A DNA stretch of 64,000 nt, from the NCBI GenBank assembly GCA_032629725.1, contig JAFEVB010000004.1:1240001-1304000 (forward strand). Reading direction: 5' to 3'. The notes under the pieces were generated by a model. That model saw only the letters and a program-made list of their open reading frames with translations, made no database searches and was not told the DNA's origin. Made by a program: the position numbers and the translations under genes. This document shows, in pieces, positions 55,236 to 64,000 of the stretch (position 1 is its first letter; each line of letters begins with the position of its first letter). The DNA is from Gremmenia infestans. Its lineage: Eukaryota; Ascomycota; Leotiomycetes; Helotiales; Hamatocanthoscyphaceae.

Positions 55236-55970
55236 TGCAGGGTGGTGAGTAGGAGAAATCGGGAATTGCAATTGTTGTGTTGTGATTGAAGTACGAGGAC
55301 CAAAGGCAAAGGGAAGCGAGATGAGTGAGGAATGTAAACCTACTCGTACATCTACAGATCTCTACCTACCTATGTACCTACCAGGTACTTACCCCACACA
55401 CGGTGACATGGACCGGCTGATGACGACTGCCATGTCATCGCATCGTCAAGGACTTCGGTTCGGTTCCTGAGTTCTGGAAAAGCTTGTTTTGTTAGCGCTT
55501 ACTTCGAGTCTAAAGGGGGCGTAAAAAGTGGATGTTTTATGGATTTCTAGTCCGTGAGTACTAATTTTATATGGTAAATCTACCAAGACCTACACGGGCA
55601 GTTTGCAACGAACAATTTGCGTGCATGGTGTTCTATCAATGTATCCGCCCTCTTTACGGTAATGAGTCAATCATTTACTATGTTGAGTCTAGCCCAGATG
55701 ATTATATTCTAGAAGGCCGAGATATGTATGTCACGTGCCTACGTGAGTTGGTGCCAATGACTAAGCGAAGAGGCTTCCCACGTCTAGAGGATCAACAACC
55801 TTAACCAGAAACCCAGAATTAAGTCTTACTAGATCCCTCCACCCCTGATAAGTTTTAATATGCTGATAGCCTAGCTAAAAAGCAGAGGGAAAAGCTCTCA
55901 CTTCACTACTGCACCGGCCACTTAAAATAGCGTTTTCTCATTTTCTATTTTCTATTCGTATAAAAAAAAA
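55236..55970. other. intergenic region with repeat and a degraded open frame
   Basis: Has the second copy of the short dispersed repeat (55521-55577). After it, a 77-codon plus-strand frame (55571-55804) ends in stops, yet the frame reads on in a protein-like way past them. I suspect a decayed element but do not recognise it. Confidence 0.4.
55521..55577. repeat. short dispersed repeat, copy 2
   Basis: Matches 49379-49443 over most of its length with small gaps. Confidence 0.6.
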
Positions 55971-55971
55971 T

Positions 55972-56679
55972 CTACACATCAACCCATTGTCTCGTAGCAG
56001 ATTTATACATCGCATCAATAACCTTTAGGATGTCGACGTTCTTCTGCAAATCACAACAGCCATTCTCAAGCATCTTTGCCCCTCGTACTCTAGCGAACAA
56101 CAACTCCAAATGTTTGCGGTAGTATTCCGGCACGTTCGATGTGCCGTGGGGTTGCTTAGTTGGCATCTTCGTCGTGCCAGCATCGAAGCTACCCATTGCC
56201 TCACGAAGGAATAGTGTTGCAACCGGATAATCTGGCATCGCATGAAGGGAATCATTGCTTCCATAGATAACAATGGCCCATTTATTGCACCACTCTGCTA
56301 CCTCCCATGCCGTCATATCCAAGGTGATAGTTTTATCGTCATACTCCATTATGGCCGATGCGATATCCTCATATAACAAAGTCCCAACTCCAAATGCACC
56401 AGTAGTGACGGTGCCAGTGAAGAGATCTGGAATTCATCCAAGAACTGGATGAGGCGGTCTCTCGGGTAGTTTTCTAATGCTCGAAACCACACGCTTTGGT
56501 GCTCCAAAAAGATCCAATACGTTTTCAAGGGTGTGGCAACCTTCCGTCTGCATGATTCCACCAAGATCTTCGGGTACATACTCAAAATCTGCCTCAACAA
56601 CTCTTCTGGCGGCAAGCATGAATGCGGCAAATATCGATCGAACTACGGCCAGCATTAAGCTTGAAACCAAAGAGGCCAA
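55972..56679 (-). pseudogene. Gfo/Idh/MocA-family oxidoreductase, C-terminal fragment with in-frame stop
   Basis: Reads as the substrate-binding half of this NAD(P)-dependent sugar dehydrogenase family: EADFEYVPEDLGGIMQTEGC with HTLENVLDLFGAPKRVV, then TLLYEDIASAIMEYDDKTI, LDMTAWEVAEWCNKWAIVIY and a C-terminal helix region KNVDILKVIDAMYKSATRQW. A TGA at 56434-56436 splits it, at a place where relatives seem to have Trp (TGG). The Rossmann N-terminal domain is missing: its place is taken by the head of an MFS gene on the other strand. So it is both truncated and interrupted. It is next to three other broken metabolic genes. Confidence 0.8.
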
Positions 56680-58229
56680 CCAAGTCGCCCATTCTGATAA
56701 AGACTACGATGTCGCAGAAACTGAAGAGTTATATATACGTCCCAAGGGGGCCAAGATCATTGGCATCCAGTTTCCAGCCTATTGCTCACCCATTTTGCAA
56801 ACGTTGATCATTACGCTCGTCCACTCGCTGGTGGTGGGAATGTTCAATGTCTTGTCCGCCCTTGGCGGTGGTGGACAAGTTGACCCTACGACTAGCGATA
56901 ACTCAAGCACAATTCTCTATGCCCTCTTTGCAGTCTTTACTCTGTTCTCGGGATCCGTCTGCAACTACTTTGGGCCCAGAACTACATTAGTGGCTGGTGA
57001 AGGCCTATTTCTCGTGGAATTGGTTACAGTCATTTGACCGCATCATACTGGTCATACAATCACAACAAAAGTCAAGGCTTTGTGTATTTTGGCGGAGCTA
57101 TGTGTGGCATCGCTGCGGCCTTCCTATGGTATATTACCTCTTTGATTCTGATGAATGGAAAAAGCTAACAAGTATCAGGACTGCTGAAGGCGCATTGATC
57201 ATGTCACTCCCATTGAAAAAGGACAAAGGACGATATATCAGCATCTTTTACGGCGTATCAATCTTCATCATTGTCATCGGCGCTATCATCCCAACAGTCG
57301 AGAACTGGGGCGTCAAAACTGCTGGTAGCGCTAATGACCAAACTTACATTGCTCTTTTTGTGCTCATGGTCATGGGAAGCGTCGTGGCATGTTTTGTGGC
57401 TAAGCCTGAAACTACCGTACGCAATGATGGATCTCGAGTCCTAATTCCTCAACAGACGACTTTCATGCGAGAATTGAAGAACGTAGGACTAGCCATCAAG
57501 CGCGGAGCTTACATCATCCTCTTTCCATACAGTTTTGCTGGCCTTTGGTATATTCCATACCAGAGTAACGATTACAACGGTTATTTTTTTGATCTCCGCA
57601 CCCGAGGCTTCGGTAGTTTGTGGTATGACTTTGGGCAGTTCTTTATGACCGTCTTCCTTGGCTTCCTCCTTGACTTGAAGTTTCTTTCCCGCCGCAAGCG
57701 TGCCTTCCTCGGTTGGACCTTCCTGTTCGTCCTTGCAAACGCTGTCTTCATCGCTGGTGTATTTCCCATGCGGAAATCTCATCGAGGTGTCCCGCCCAAG
57801 GAACTCCTTGATGTCGACGACTCTCGAGCAGCGGGGCACATCACTCTCTATGTATTCTATGGGTGTGTCAATGGGGCGTGGCAGACTTTTGCATGGTGGA
57901 TAATTGGCACATTATCGAATAACCCGCTTGTACTCTCTATATACTCAGCTTTCCACAAAGTCTTTGGTGCTGCAGGCGCTGCGATTGTCTTCAGCTTGGA
58001 TAATAAGAAGACACCTTATCAGGACATGTTTGGTATTTATTGGGGGCTGATATTTGGAAGCATGGTGCTTGTGCTTATTATCATTGTGAAGAGGGTCTCG
58101 GACACGACTGAGACATCTGTATCCTTCAAGTGCATGCCCGAGGGGTCGAAAACCATAATCCGGTTGGAAGCGTACATAGCAATCCAGAGATTCCCTTCTG
58201 TGCTGCATAAGTGTCAGTTGTGCACATGA
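56618..58229 (+). pseudogene. UNC93-like MFS transporter, frameshifted
   Basis: Starts MNAANIDRTTASIKLETKEA; the family core begins at YIRPKGAKIIGIQFPAYCSP and runs through GMFNVLSALGGGGQVDPTTS, LFSGSVCNYFGPRTTL. Near 57000-57030 the frame is lost. It resumes in another frame as IGYSHLTASYWSYNHNKSQG and GFVYFGGAMCGIAAAFLW, then a normal 50-bp intron (57129-57178), then TAEGALIMSLPLKKDKGRYI and SFAGLWYIPYQSNDYNGYFF, all typical of fungal UNC93-like transporters. No intron can bridge the first break. Homology fades after about 58110 (IIVKRVSDTTE), so the C-terminal tail as read is probably not original. The substrate of these transporters is unknown. Confidence 0.85.
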
Positions 58230-59110
58230 AAGAAAGTCCATTCAGTATCCGTCGAAAACCACCAACTGCTACTACGTACTCAACAACCATTCCATCCGGC
58301 TCTCCGAAACTGCATCTCCGGTCGATCAAAAGGCGTTTATTTGTGATATTCCCAGTCTCGAGTCCGAAATCATATGCAAATACCATCATAGCCACAGAGT
58401 CGTGGAAGTACACTTTCTGGAAATATCAGCGGGGTGCGGTATATCGAATGGACGGTGTATTCTAGGGCCATACATACTAGTCTTGCTGTCAGGACTCCAA
58501 GCCAACCTATTCCCACAAATAATCCCAGTGTCCATCATATGCAGACTAACCATCCGGATCATACCTCCAAAGCCTTCCTTTCGGCATTCCATAGCTCTCA
58601 GGAAGCTTATTTGGTCCGTACGCCATCGCGCGCTTATCGATCTCGGCGAGCCAAAACCTCCCCTTGGCATCCACGCCGCCGTCATTATATCTCAACTCCT
58701 CACGCTGATCCGTCGGGATAATCTTTTTGACCACCTCCAGCTTCCCTGTGGCTTCATCCATAAACGCCACTCCTTGGTAGTAGGCGCAGATGTAACTACC
58801 CGGAACATCCTTGCGGAAGAACGCAACTGTGACGCTGTCTTCGAGTTCGAATCTTCGAGCTTCTCCAATGGCATCACCGGTCGAGGGGTCAACTTTGAGA
58901 ATCCATAGTGTAGCTGGATCTTCAATACATTCCACCCAGTGAAGTGTTGAGTCGCTCGCTCGGTATATCGGCGCTTCGCCTAGGACCATAGGCGGATTAC
59001 ATCTATAGAAGGGACATCGCCCTGAATTGATTCCAAAGGTCCACTTGCCATTCCTGAAGCTTTGCAAAGACAAAAGTCCGAAGCTTTCAAAAAGTATGGA
59101 ATTACGAAAA
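58230..59110 (-). pseudogene. SMP-30/gluconolactonase-family protein, frameshifted and truncated
   Basis: Clear lactonase-type beta-propeller pieces: VLGEAPIYRASDSTLHWVEC, YICAYYQGVAFMDEATGKLE, YNDGGVDAKGRFWLAEIDKR and GRLWRYDPDG. There an extra T (about 58546-58549) gives a TAG. One base later the frame resumes SLHMMDTGIICGN and LAWSPDSKT, followed by a good 61-bp intron (58417-58477) and VYFHDSVAMMVFAYDF, ETGNITNKRLLIDRR, FGEPDGMVV. The last part of the propeller is missing where it meets the MFS relic. No ATG starts the first frame (TTG at 59073), so the 5' end is also doubtful. Intact relatives open sugar lactones. Confidence 0.83.
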
Positions 59111-59935
59111 CTTCATCGGGAATATAAATCTCTCATCTTTTGCTCGAGCTATAATTATCGAAAGCTAACGTACTAGTAAGGTCGATCCGAGCAATTCTCG
59201 GAGATAGTCCACCCACTCAAGAGATACGAGACTCCCACGCAACGGTCCGCTCACTCAAAAAGTCCAGCAGCAGGTGATGATGATGTGCCATTGCCCGCAT
59301 CTAGGGAATCATGGCTTCTATTACGGTATCACCGTTGTATCTATGATGTGGGGTTAACTTGAGACATACATCCATCACATCTGCACATCTGCACGTCGTA
59401 CAAATATAATTATATCTCGCTACAAACTTCTTCGAGTAGGAATTTATAAATTCAAGTGTGACCATGAATACTTGAACCAGAACCGACTCGGCAGTAAAAG
59501 TCTTATTTCTGGTGCCAAGGATTAGCATCTCTGCATAATCTGGTGGTATTATGGGTACGTACTACTCTCAATCCCATCAGCACCAGGACCAGCATCCGGG
59601 AAAGATCCAGGTCTGGGGGGGTGGCGGGCTACTACCAAGTCCCCAACAATCCGAAAATCATGCGGGGAATCCTTTAGCAGTGAATCGACACTGGAAGATG
59701 ACAGGTCCATTCCCACGTGACACCAGTAACAGGCGCAACAAATTCCCGAAAGTCCGTGGGGGTCATGCTTTAGTACTTCATCTCTTTCCTCCTGTTAATA
59801 TTAGCTGAAGCAAATTCCTTTTTGTTTCCATCGGTTTAGGCGTTGCCAGATTCTCACTGTAACTGTCTCCCAATCTGAACCATCTTCTCCTGATTCCAAT
59901 CACACTTTCCAGATTCGGAAATTTGAAGATTCAAT
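59111..59935. other. intergenic region, nothing recognised
   Basis: Probably the old promoters of the divergent lactonase and aldolase genes. No open frame of quality. Confidence 0.4.
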
Positions 59936-60894
59936 ATGAGACATTCAAACTCACCAGTTCCCTCCATTCGTCCCATCACCGCAGGATTCTATGTCCCGAT
60001 CGTAACACCGCTCAGCAAAGAAACAGAAGGACTTGACTATCCAGCCCTGCGCCAACATGTCACCTGGCTAGCAAAGTGCTACGTTGCCGGCATAGTAACC
60101 CAGGGGTCTAATGGCGAAGCGGTACACCTGAGTCACACAGAGCGCCAAATCGTGACCAGCACAGCAAGGGAGGCACTTAACAGCGCCGGCTTCGACGACC
60201 CGCCCATCATCGTCGGCTGCGGCGCGCATTCCACGCTCGAGACGATTGAGCTCTGCAGCCACGCCGCCCAGGCCGGCGGCGACGCAGCACTAGTGCTCCC
60301 ACCGTCCTACTACCCGCAGTCTGTACAACGAGGCCTCGATACTGGACTTTTTCGCAGACGTCGCCGATGCATCCCCAATCCCAATTCTGATCTACAACTA
60401 CCCTGGCGCAACATCCGGCTTCGACATGGACTCGGATGCCATCATCTCTCTGAGCAACCACCCTAATATCATGGGCTGTAAGCTGACCTGTGGCAACACG
60501 GGCAAGTTGAACCGTATTGTAGCTGCGACAAGCGCAAGTAGTAAGCCTGCCTTTCCTCTGTATGGGCGGGTCGGCAGACTTTGAAGCTTTGGTAGGTGGT
60601 GGGTCTGGCATCATCGGTGGACTGGGCAACATTGCACCTCGAGCGTGTGTAAAGGTCTTTGATCTGTACAAAGCTGTGGAAATCGACGAAGCAGTTAAGA
60701 CGCAAGGAGTCGTTGCGCGAGGAGACTGGGTAGCAATTAAAACAGGTATTATTGGAACTAAGGCTGCAATGGAATCGTACCTTGCTTATGGTGGATATTG
60801 CCGTAAACCTGTCCCTCGTCCGACGAAAGAGGTGGAGAGATACGTTGAGGGTTTCGCCGAGTTGTTTAAACTTGAGAAGACTCTAGGGCTGTAG
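59936..60894 (+). pseudogene. DapA-family (dihydrodipicolinate synthase-like) aldolase with two frameshifts
   Basis: Starts MRHSNSPVPSIRPITAGFYV and shows the family blocks YVPIVTPLSKETEGLDYPAL, VAGIVTQGSNGEAVHLSHTE, DPPIIVGCGAHSTLETIELC and GGDAALVLPPSYYPQ. The frame then shifts by +1 near 60320-60325. The next frame has EASILDFFADVADASPIPIL, IYNYPGATSGFDMDS and NIMGCKLTCGNTGKLNRIVA, where the Lys of GCKLT is the Schiff-base residue. A second shift near 60563-60568 leads to GGSADFEALVGGGSGIIGGL and a normal C-terminus. Removing one base at each point would give the usual ~310-aa enzyme. In fungi such enzymes cleave keto-deoxy sugar acids. As the sequence stands it cannot make an active enzyme. 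Confidence 0.87.
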
Positions 60895-61911
60895 ATCTTT
60901 AATAATTATTACCAATGAGAGAAAGCGTTCCAAGGGGATTTATTTCGCATGGGTAAGACCAAGGTCGTCAACGACCCCACACCTCCCCCGCCTCTAAAAG
61001 ACCATTCTATCTCCCGGCCCTTGATTTATTCCACGCTATTTCTTCAAGACCATCCCCAGTCAAGTTTTATACAGACTAAGCCTTTCTTAATAAGCAATGA
61101 ACATATATCCTCTGAAACTCATACCCTAAGAGTAACCAATCAGGACCAAGCAAGTATCGCATATCCCACCCAAGAGACATCGTGTATATGTAATCCTTCA
61201 CCTTGTCCCATCTTAATACTAGAAAGTAAATAGCAGATAAAGAAGCGCTTACAAAAAATAACCATAAGATTTATGCTTCAAATCATAATTGTCTTTTCCA
61301 ACATGAACTATTCACAACGTATTCATTCCACTTCCACCTTGTCATCAGAAAACCACATGCCGCCCAAGATCACGGTAGCCGCGTGATTCAGAAAAGAAAC
61401 CACTCATCGTGCAATAAACACAAGTCTGGACAAAGAAATACAGCAACTCACCCACACCAGTCGTTCGTCTCGTCCTCGTCCCCATTGTCCACTTTGGGGC
61501 CAGGGTATATGTATGCAGCACAGTATGCAAGGATTTACCCGAAGAACCAATAAACTCGACCGCGACATCATTTGTTATGTTGGTTTGAGGCCCTTTTAGG
61601 GTAAGGTAGCGGAACCACTTGGCAACTATGTTGGTATAGGGGCGTGTGGGGATGTGAGTGGTGGGATGGTGAGGCGAGAAAAGCAAAAGAAAGCACCAAG
61701 CCTACACGTGGTGCAGCTCTGAAGGTATGTTTGGTCCTCAATTTCTGATTATGCCCTCATAATTATATTGCGTTTGATGCATGTATGCATGCACCTATAT
61801 TGCAAGTGATATATCAAACGCCCTTAATGCCGCGCACTTTCATGTCGTAATATGTAGTCCCCAACTCCAATCATCAGCAAGAAGTGAAATGGTCGTTATA
61901 TAGTACCCCAT
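60895..61911. other. intergenic region, no firm gene
   Basis: A minus-strand frame of 113 codons at 61345-61686 has no recognisable domain. The rest is AT-rich. Probably includes 3' UTRs. Confidence 0.35.
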
Positions 61912-63801
61912 CTATTGCACCCTCAATAGCTTTGTCCCTCTTTTCTTCTGCTCCATCATACCCTGTACCCACATATCCACCTCCAGCAAAGCTTTCCTTG
62001 GATCCTTCTTCCTCTTCAGAAGGAAACCTTGGATCTCAGCTGGGCTGAACTCGTCATCAGGAACCATCTCCGCGAACGAAGATGCGATGTCCTCTAGCTC
62101 GCCTTCTTTCAACTCGTCTATTTCTTTATCTGCAGCTCTCAGCATTGTGCTTCCATTGGCAGAGCCGTTGAAGTGGCCATTTGTGATCTTGGGTAGAGTT
62201 GGCGTTGCAGGGGGGGTCAGGATGAAGTTATTAGTAATTGGTGGAAGAGGAGTAGGAGTGTTGATGATGAGCTTGGTGTGGGGAAGGTCGTTGTTATACA
62301 TGCGCTCAAAAAGCTGTTTGGCTTGTGTTTGTGTAGCGTTGTCGAACCCGACTTGGTGATCCACGCGACCGGGACGGATCAGCGCCTCGTCTAACTTCTC
62401 GGGATGGTTGGTTGTCATGACTAGAACCCGACCTTCGTGAGACGCGACACCTAGAAGTTGTTAACGGTGTTGAACATAACGGGAGGAGAACTTACCATCG
62501 ATGATGTTGAGAAGACCAGAGAGCGAGATTCCCTTCTTTCGCTCCTCTTCCGACTGTTGGTTCGCCTTCTTGAGGGCTTTTGTTAGATCAACCACATTGA
62601 AGTCATTCTTCGTTTCGCCATTCATCTGGGGTTTGGTCTCCTCGACCTCTGTTTGTTCGTTACGAACGAGACCAGCGGTGTCAATATCCTCGAGTAGAAC
62701 AATACATCGAGCAGGAAGATTGGTAAAAAGCATCCCAAGTTCCTCTTCTGTAAGTGTTGGTTCGAGAAGAGAAACCACGTGAATATCAAGTCCAAAGACA
62801 CCAGCAAGCGCAAAGGTGAGGGATGTCTTTCCTGTTCCTGGCGGGCCGTAGAACAAATATCCTCGCCGATATGGAATACCACGGTTGGCGTACCATCTTG
62901 CTGTCGCCGGATTGAGGTACTCGTTAATATCAGCTAAAACATCCATCTTGCGCTCTTCATCCAGAACAACGGTTTTCATAGGTCTGCATGGTCGCTCTGC
63001 AATTTTAACCCAACTTCCACGCCCTCCAAAACGCCTCATGTCTTTAGGTGCCGGTCGCTTGATGATAGTCTTTGCCTTGTGTCCCGAGTGGTAATGTTCT
63101 TTGGCGTGTTGGATGAGGGCCTTGATTGGGTCCGTGGAACGTCCAAAACATGAAAGTGTCAAGACCTCCTTGTCTTTGAATGTTGTTGCGCCACCTCCTA
63201 GTTCATCAAGCACGGAGACTTCCTTTCGACGAAGTTGAAAGTATGTCCTATTATGCCAGAAATTATGAGATCCGATAGCTGGTGTAAACCTCGGTTGCGA
63301 CTTTGCTTCTTGATTGGAGAAGTTAAGCCACTTGATGTTGCCATTAGCATCAGCGGTGGGTTCCGGCGTTTCTGTATCCTCGCTATCCATTTCCCAAGCG
63401 CTCTTGGAAGGAGTCTCGGCCATTAGTCTCCGGGATGAGCTAATTTTGTATTGATGAGCAAGGAACTGAATGAGATGGCCATGGATTTCATCTGTGCTGC
63501 TGACGGTGATCTCGGCCATAAAGTAGTTGCTAACCCCACTCCACATTATGGCCCATATTGAGCGACCTAATCTAGCTGTTATCCAGAGGGCGGCGGCAAA
63601 TGAGACCAAGACAGTGACATCAAAACCGAAGGTGAATAGCAGAAACTTGTGAATTGGGCCATACCCAGGGATGAATGTTTCGAGCAGAGTTGTAGATGAT
63701 AGATTTGGAATTGAACCATCTGCTGAAGCCGTCGAGCTTTCAGAACCGCCAGTAGGAAAGGCAGACGCCAGAAGAGAGTCCAGCGACATCCTCTGCTTCA
63801 T
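61912..63801 (-). CDS. BCS1-like AAA ATPase
   Basis: Two exons, 63801-62496 and 62450-61912, 45-bp intron in phase 1, 614 aa. One membrane segment (about 55-76, LLFTFGFDVTVLVSFAAALW) is followed by the BCS1 N-terminal domain (residues about 80-290, RRKEVSVLDE ... KTIIKRP) and the AAA core: YRRGYLFYGPPGTGKTSLTF (Walker A 319-326), ARCIVLLEDIDTAG (Walker B to 374), VLVMTTNHPEKLDEALIRPG and RVDHQVGF. Bcs1 of yeast inserts the Rieske protein into complex III. This protein is longer, with an acidic linker after Walker B and a C-terminal insert, so it is more likely one of the many fungal BCS1 paralogs than the essential Bcs1. A second ATG four codons in is equally possible. Confidence 0.92.
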
Positions 63802-64000
63802 AGTGATTCAGGTGTATGAAGATGACAGCAAACCGAAGTGTCGGTGTACAACACGTGGTTCAAGAAGGCCTACCTCAGAAAGACTGTGAAGCTGGGATTT
63901 ATATGCAGTGATTTGGGGCCAATCTTGAGGAACCGAGGGGGTTATATAGGTAGTTGGAGATAAAAAGCAGGAAAACAATCTGGAGGTTGAACCAACAGCC
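63802..64000. promoter_or_regulatory. upstream flank of the BCS1-like gene
   Basis: Leader and promoter sequence reaching the window edge. The minus strand shows a TATATAA-like box at about 63942-63948, roughly 145 bp before the start codon. Confidence 0.35.

Noticed and set aside
55571..55804. 77-codon plus-strand frame after the dispersed repeat
   Set aside because: Not recognised; stops follow while protein-like sequence continues, so more likely a decayed element than a gene.
57000..57040. possible short intron to explain the MFS frame break (GTGAAGG...TTACAG)
   Set aside because: It would be only about 33 bp and does not restore the reading frame.
61345..61686. 113-aa minus-strand frame
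   Set aside because: No recognisable domain or signal peptide, and composition like neighbouring non-coding frames.

Overview
This window is nuclear DNA from a filamentous ascomycete (Pezizomycotina). Genes are broken by short introns of about 45-90 bp with GT...AG ends and CTAAC/CTGAC-like branch points. The gene set includes a HapX iron regulator, glycogen synthase, Lcl2, Dug3, fungal mitochondrial ribosomal proteins, a HET-type relic and a transposon damaged by RIP-like mutation. A leotiomycete is my best guess from overall protein style, but that is an inference.

Layout. 0-5 kb: glycogen synthase (-) with a long 3' flank. 5.8-6.4 kb: decayed HET-like relic. 6.8-8.1 kb: acidic protein of unknown function. 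9.2-12.4 kb: three same-strand zinc-knuckle genes (66, 92 and 392 aa). 13.8-15.5 kb: two small genes, one an EthD-domain protein. 15.5-19.3 kb: gene-poor. 19.3-21.6 kb: RNA-binding protein with a degenerate exonuclease domain, RRM and two RanBP2-type zinc fingers. 23.6-26.7 kb: secreted SnoaL-like protein and ribonuclease T2. 27.4-35.6 kb: dense housekeeping block made of hapX, COG2, mitochondrial L1, cytosolic GluRS, LCL2 and mitochondrial L27, mostly as divergent pairs. 36-40.2 kb: divergent sulfatase and MFS anion transporter. 40.7-44.2 kb: three tandem genes for single-pass membrane proteins, each with a possible frame lesion. 45.1-46.2 kb: ankyrin protein. 46.6-50 kb: repeat island with a RIP-damaged Tc1/mariner element and a palindromic MITE. 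50.6-53.4 kb: seven-exon gene for a large secreted protein. 54.0-55.2 kb: DUG3. 56.0-60.9 kb: four broken metabolic genes (Gfo/Idh/MocA oxidoreductase, UNC93-like MFS, SMP-30 lactonase, DapA-family aldolase). 61.9-63.8 kb: BCS1-like AAA ATPase.

How parts work together. The hapX promoter carries a perfect SreA-type GATA site, consistent with the known HapX/SreA iron loop. The sulfatase and transporter share an intergenic region and may take up and desulfate one substrate. The 56-61 kb genes look like the remains of a sugar-acid catabolic cluster. Points I rate most worth following are the secreted protein with an SGC...H dyad resembling CNF1/CheD-type deamidases, the three membrane-protein genes with frame lesions, the zinc-knuckle cluster and the decayed catabolic cluster. 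All exon boundaries are my own reading from the sequence; none were checked by alignment or transcript data.
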